The position numbers and the translations under genes were made by a program. Under the pieces are notes generated by a model, which saw only the letters and a program-made list of their open reading frames with translations, was not told the origin of the DNA and did no database searches. Shown here in pieces: positions 60,788 to 64,000 of a stretch of 64,000 bases of DNA. How positions within the stretch are numbered: the first letter of the stretch is position 1; every line of letters begins with the position of its first letter. Source of the DNA: Flavobacterium gilvum (GTDB lineage Bacteria > Bacteroidota > Bacteroidia > Flavobacteriales > Flavobacteriaceae); the NCBI RefSeq assembly GCF_001761465.1, contig NZ_CP017479.1, forward strand, positions 3,782,001 through 3,846,000, given 5' to 3'.

Positions 60788-63319
60788 ATGTTTATCCCCA
60801 AACGATTTTATTTTTTATGTTTTACATTTTTCCTTGTCCTGAATCTTTTTTCTCAAGACAATCAAACTGTTGTGCCTTTTAAAAAAATAATAATCGAAAT
60901 TGAACAACAACATCAAGTTAGCTTTAATTATACCGAAAATAATATCGTCGGGTTACAATTAGTCCCACCAAAAAAATCACTTTCGCTCGAACAAAAATTG
61001 GTGTATCTAGAAAGAAAAACCAATTTGCATTTTGAAAATATTGAAAACCAATATATCAATATTTACAAAAAAGAGAATAAATCACAAATAGTTTGCGGGT
61101 ACGTTTTTGCGGCAGATAATATGCCTATTGAAAACGCAAACATTCATTTGGCTGACACCACACTGATTGCAACGGATTCAAAAGGTTATTTTGAATTTAA
61201 CAAAAGGGACAAAAACATTTTTTCTGTCAGTCACATCGGATTCATAACCCAGAAAATTGAATCCGATAATTTGGATACAAAAAATTGTCTCAAAATACTA
61301 TTGGAACCCGAAATTACACAACTCGATGAAATCAAAGCTAATGCTATTTTGGCTTCGGGTATTTCCAAAAACAAAGATGGTTCATTTGAAATAAAACCTA
61401 AGAAATTTGGTATTTTGCCCGGACTTATTGAACCAGACGCTTTGCAGACCATGCAACAAATTCCCGGCGTAAACAGCATTGACGAAAGTGTTTCGAGCAT
61501 CAATGTTCGCGGCGGAACGCACGACCAAAATTTATTTCTGTGGAATGGAATACGAATGTTTCAAACAGGACATTTTTTTGGTTTAATATCGGTTTTCAAT
61601 CCCAATCTGGCCCACACCATTTCTATTTATAAAAACGGAAGTTCTGCATTTTACGGAGAAAGCGTTTCGAGCGTAGTGGCCATTTCTTCAACTCCCGAAA
61701 CAACAGAAAAAAACACTTTTAGCGCAGGAATCAATATGATTAATGCGGATGTTTATGCAAAATACAATCTTTCGAAAAAGAGTTATATCGAAATTTCGGC
61801 ACGTAAATCCATTACTGATTATGTAGAAACGCCAACTTATAAAGAATATTTCGATAAAATATTTCAAAACACAACAATCTCTGATTTTTCGCTAAACCAA
61901 AATATCGATTATCAAAGCAAGAAAGAATTTGATTTCTATGACGCTACGCTAAAATATGTACAAAAAATAGGACTTCGAGACCAAATAGTTATGGATTTAA
62001 TAACCATAAAAGATAATCTGGAAGTTTTTCAAAGTGCAACCTCAAATGACTTAGCAAAGTCTGAAAATAATATTTTACGCCAAAAAAATTACGGTGGAAA
62101 TTTGTCTTGGAAAAGAAACTGGAACAGCTCAAACATCACCAAAATCAATATTTACAATTCTTCCTATGAACTATTTGCTAACCAAAAAATGACCTCTGGA
62201 AATCTAAACGTCATTCAGGGAAATACGGTTGACAATAATGGAATTAATCTGGAAAATGACCATGTCATCAGCTCAAAATTTAGTTTTAACGAAGGGTATC
62301 AGTTCAATGAAATTGGTGTTACTAATCTGGAAGAGGTAAGTAATCCTGATTTTTATCGTAAAATAAAAGACGTACTGAGGACACATGCTTTAATTTTGGA
62401 AGGGAAATACAATGATACTATTTCCAGACTCTATTTTAAAGTAGGAACCCGAATCAATTATATCCAAGAATTTAAAAAATATAGTGTTGAACCCCGAATT
62501 CAATTCGGCTACGGAATTAATAAAACCCTCAATTTGGAACTGCTTGGCGAGATGAAAAGTCAAAATTCTCAACAAATCATTTATTTACAGAAAGATTATT
62601 TCGGAATTGAAAAGAGGCGCTGGATTGTATCAGATAACAACACAGTCCCTATCCAAAGAAGCAAACAAATATCCTTAAATTTATTCTACAAACAGAATGA
62701 TTGGCTGCTGGATATCGAAAATTTTTATAAAAAAGTAACCGGAATTACAACCTCTAGCCAAGGTTTTCAGAATCAACTGGAGTTTATCAGGACAACTGGC
62801 GATTATGAAGTTTTAGGAACAGAAATTCTGATTCAGAAAAAAATAAAACAATTTCTAACTTGGTTAAGTTATACCTACAATGACAATAAATATGATTTTT
62901 CCAATTATGAATACCCTATTTTTCCAAATAACTTTGAACTGATTCATACTTTATCTTGGGCAGGAATGTATGAGAAAAACAATTTTAAAATAGCGTTGGG
63001 AACAAAATTCACTTCGGGTAAACCCAAAACCACTCCTGCCAGCTTTGATATAAATCCTTACAATCCCGTTGTGACTTACAACAACCCTAATAATTCGAAT
63101 TTAAATTCCTTCTTTCAGGTTAATTTTTCTTCTACTTACAAATGGGAAACCACAAATGGTATTCTATTCAAATTGGGAATATCAATCCTAAATATCCTAA
63201 ACAAGAAAAACGAAATCAACAAATATTATAGAATAAGTTCTCTAACAAATTCTATAGAAGAAGTTGAAACCTACTCTTTGGAAAGAACTCCAAATATGAG
63301 TTTCAGAGTTTCATTCTAA
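60788..63319 (+). CDS. TonB-dependent receptor with STN-like and carboxypeptidase-like domains
   Basis: An outer-membrane receptor of 843 residues with a signal peptide (ending LNLFSQ). An STN-like domain at about 25-95 should signal to the adjacent FecR. A CarboxypepD-like beta domain follows at about 100-175 (CGYVFAADNMPIENANIHLAD). The plug at about 215-310 includes LQTMQQIPGVNSIDESVSSI, NVRGGTHDQNLFLWNG and the phrase GSSAFYGESVSSVVAISS. A beta-barrel ends in FRVSF, with terminal Phe. No SusD gene follows, so this is a FecA-like rather than SusC-type receptor. Ligand unknown; iron or copper complexes, or a small organic molecule, are possible. Confidence 0.9.
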   Translation: MFIPKRFYFLCFTFFLVLNLFSQDNQTVVPFKKIIIEIEQQHQVSFNYTENNIVGLQLVPPKKSLSLEQKLVYLERKTNLHFENIENQYINIYKKENKSQIVCGYVFAADNMPIENANIHLADTTLIATDSKGYFEFNKRDKNIFSVSHIGFITQKIESDNLDTKNCLKILLEPEITQLDEIKANAILASGISKNKDGSFEIKPKKFGILPGLIEPDALQTMQQIPGVNSIDESVSSINVRGGTHDQNLFLWNGIRMFQTGHFFGLISVFNPNLAHTISIYKNGSSAFYGESVSSVVAISSTPETTEKNTFSAGINMINADVYAKYNLSKKSYIEISARKSITDYVETPTYKEYFDKIFQNTTISDFSLNQNIDYQSKKEFDFYDATLKYVQKIGLRDQIVMDLITIKDNLEVFQSATSNDLAKSENNILRQKNYGGNLSWKRNWNSSNITKINIYNSSYELFANQKMTSGNLNVIQGNTVDNNGINLENDHVISSKFSFNEGYQFNEIGVTNLEEVSNPDFYRKIKDVLRTHALILEGKYNDTISRLYFKVGTRINYIQEFKKYSVEPRIQFGYGINKTLNLELLGEMKSQNSQQIIYLQKDYFGIEKRRWIVSDNNTVPIQRSKQISLNLFYKQNDWLLDIENFYKKVTGITTSSQGFQNQLEFIRTTGDYEVLGTEILIQKKIKQFLTWLSYTYNDNKYDFSNYEYPIFPNNFELIHTLSWAGMYEKNNFKIALGTKFTSGKPKTTPASFDINPYNPVVTYNNPNNSNLNSFFQVNFSSTYKWETTNGILFKLGISILNILNKKNEINKYYRISSLTNSIEEVETYSLERTPNMSFRVSF

Positions 63320-63792
63320 CTCAATTTCTACAAACCATAGTTCGATTATTTTTGTTTTATTTACTCTAACAGGGTTCTAAATCACAAGTGTTCAGAAGTT
63401 AGTAAAAGTTAGATATTTCGATAACATATTATCCGTAAAGTTTGTCATTCCGACGAAGGAGGAATCTCCGTTAGATTCTCGACAAAGATTGGAGATTTTG
63501 ATTACAGAATTACTTACTGAGATTCCTCCTTCGTCGGAATGACAAAATTGTGTAAAAAATTAGCCGAGTAATATCTTTGTCAACTCATCTGAAAACTTGT
63601 GATTTAGAACCCTGTCAGAGTAAATAAAAAAGGATTTCTACTTTCTTTCAAAAAAACTACAACTTCTTGGTAGGGTAATCTGCACCAAAACTGTTTTACT
63701 ATAGAATACTGATAAAAACAGGTGTGATTTCCTGTACAATAATTACAAAAAAGGAGATCTATTTTATTAACTAACCAATAAATAATTAAGCT
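63320..63792. other. Intergenic region dominated by a nested inverted repeat
   Basis: A 470-base gap. The inverted-repeat element occupies 63358-63626. The remaining 165 bases up to the lipoprotein ATG are AT-rich and hold an AGGAG-like run at 63751-63757, 36 bases before the ATG, too far for a usual ribosome site. No other signal. Confidence 0.6.
63358..63626. repeat. Nested inverted-repeat element (269 bp)
   Basis: Outer arms of 32 bases (63358-63389 and 63595-63626) match at 31 of 32 positions. Inner arms of 27 bases (63441-63467 and 63520-63546) match perfectly, with a 52-base loop between them. The inner arm TTTGTCATTCCGACGAAGGA continues GGAATCT. I recall GTCATTCCGACGAAGGAGGAATC as a dispersed flavobacterial repeat, untested here. 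The transcript would fold into a long hairpin. Could be a non-autonomous mobile element or an unusual terminator. Confidence 0.8.
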
Positions 63793-64000
63793 ATGAAAAA
63801 TTTGAAAACAATCTATCCAATGGCTCTTCTAGCAATAACAATAATGTCCTGTAGTGGTGGCGGTGGCGATGATTCACCAGCTCCTGAACCTCCTCCAACC
63901 ACAGGCGGTGGCGGGACAACTGTAACGGCCCCTACTTATACGGCAAATATAAAATCAATTATTGACGGAAACTGTGTAACCTGTCACAACCCGTCTGGAG
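63793..64000 (+). CDS. Lipoprotein with CxxCH haem motif, partial (runs off window)
   Basis: The first 69 codons of a gene cut by the window end. The product begins MKNLKTIYPMALLAI, with a lipobox (TIMSC, Cys19), then a Gly/Asp/Pro/Thr-rich linker (GGGGDDSP, PEPPPTTGGGG) and a folded start, TYTANIKSIIDGNCVTCHN. The CVTCH is a c-type haem attachment motif preceded by I-x-x-I-I-D-x-x-C, as in the cytochrome c-like lipoproteins of Bacteroidota. Probably a surface or periplasmic electron-transfer or haem protein. It may be linked to the upstream TonB receptor, but the inverted-repeat element separates them. Confidence 0.8.
   Translation, partial: MKNLKTIYPMALLAITIMSCSGGGGDDSPAPEPPPTTGGGGTTVTAPTYTANIKSIIDGNCVTCHNPSG

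Overview
The window looks like a chromosomal segment of a Flavobacteriaceae member, most likely Flavobacterium or a close relative. The DNA is AT-rich. Several promoters carry the Bacteroidota -7 box TAnnTTTG. SusC/SusD genes, FecI/FecR-type sigma/anti-sigma pairs, lipobox lipoproteins and a tmRNA tag ending YALAA all fit. No species can be named from sequence reading alone.

Left part (1-15.5 kb) is mostly housekeeping: a duplicated-domain lipoprotein, an EamA permease next to a cysteine desulfurase, an MlaE-MlaF-MlaD lipid-transport operon, a cbpA-cbpM chaperone pair, an M16 protease, fumC, a saccharopine/alanine dehydrogenase-like oxidoreductase, a serine-hydrolase lipoprotein and ssrA (tmRNA).

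Middle part (15.7-57 kb) is one very large polysaccharide utilization locus (PUL), nearly all on the minus strand. From its upstream end it has an MFS sugar porter (divergent from an AraC regulator) and two parallel beta-helix proteins. Next come a three-domain fusion of membrane di-iron oxygenase, Rieske ferredoxin and NqrF-like reductase (MocD-MocE-MocF in one chain) and a xylose-isomerase-like protein. An ECF sigma/FecR pair and SusC/SusD follow. The enzyme block then holds an (alpha/alpha)-toroid protein, GH105-like hydrolase, SGNH acetylesterase, PhyH-type 2-oxoglutarate dioxygenase, two DUF5054-like GH38 relatives, a GH38-like protein, a GH76-like protein, a TIM-barrel protein of unknown family, a GH95-like protein, a second SGNH esterase and a third beta-helix protein. 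I read this as a system for a decorated, acetylated, uronate-containing glycan. The fused oxygenase probably removes an O-methyl group, or otherwise hydroxylates, a released sugar or cyclitol. The substrate is not determined.

Right part (58-64 kb): a repeat-containing lipoprotein, a second ECF sigma-FecR-TonB receptor operon without SusD, and the start of a lipoprotein with a CxxCH haem motif that runs off the window.

Non-coding structure is rich. There are two copies of a 220-235 bp MITE-like element in opposite orientation inside the PUL, a nested 269 bp inverted repeat near the right end, REP-like hairpins, and several low-complexity intergenic repeat families.
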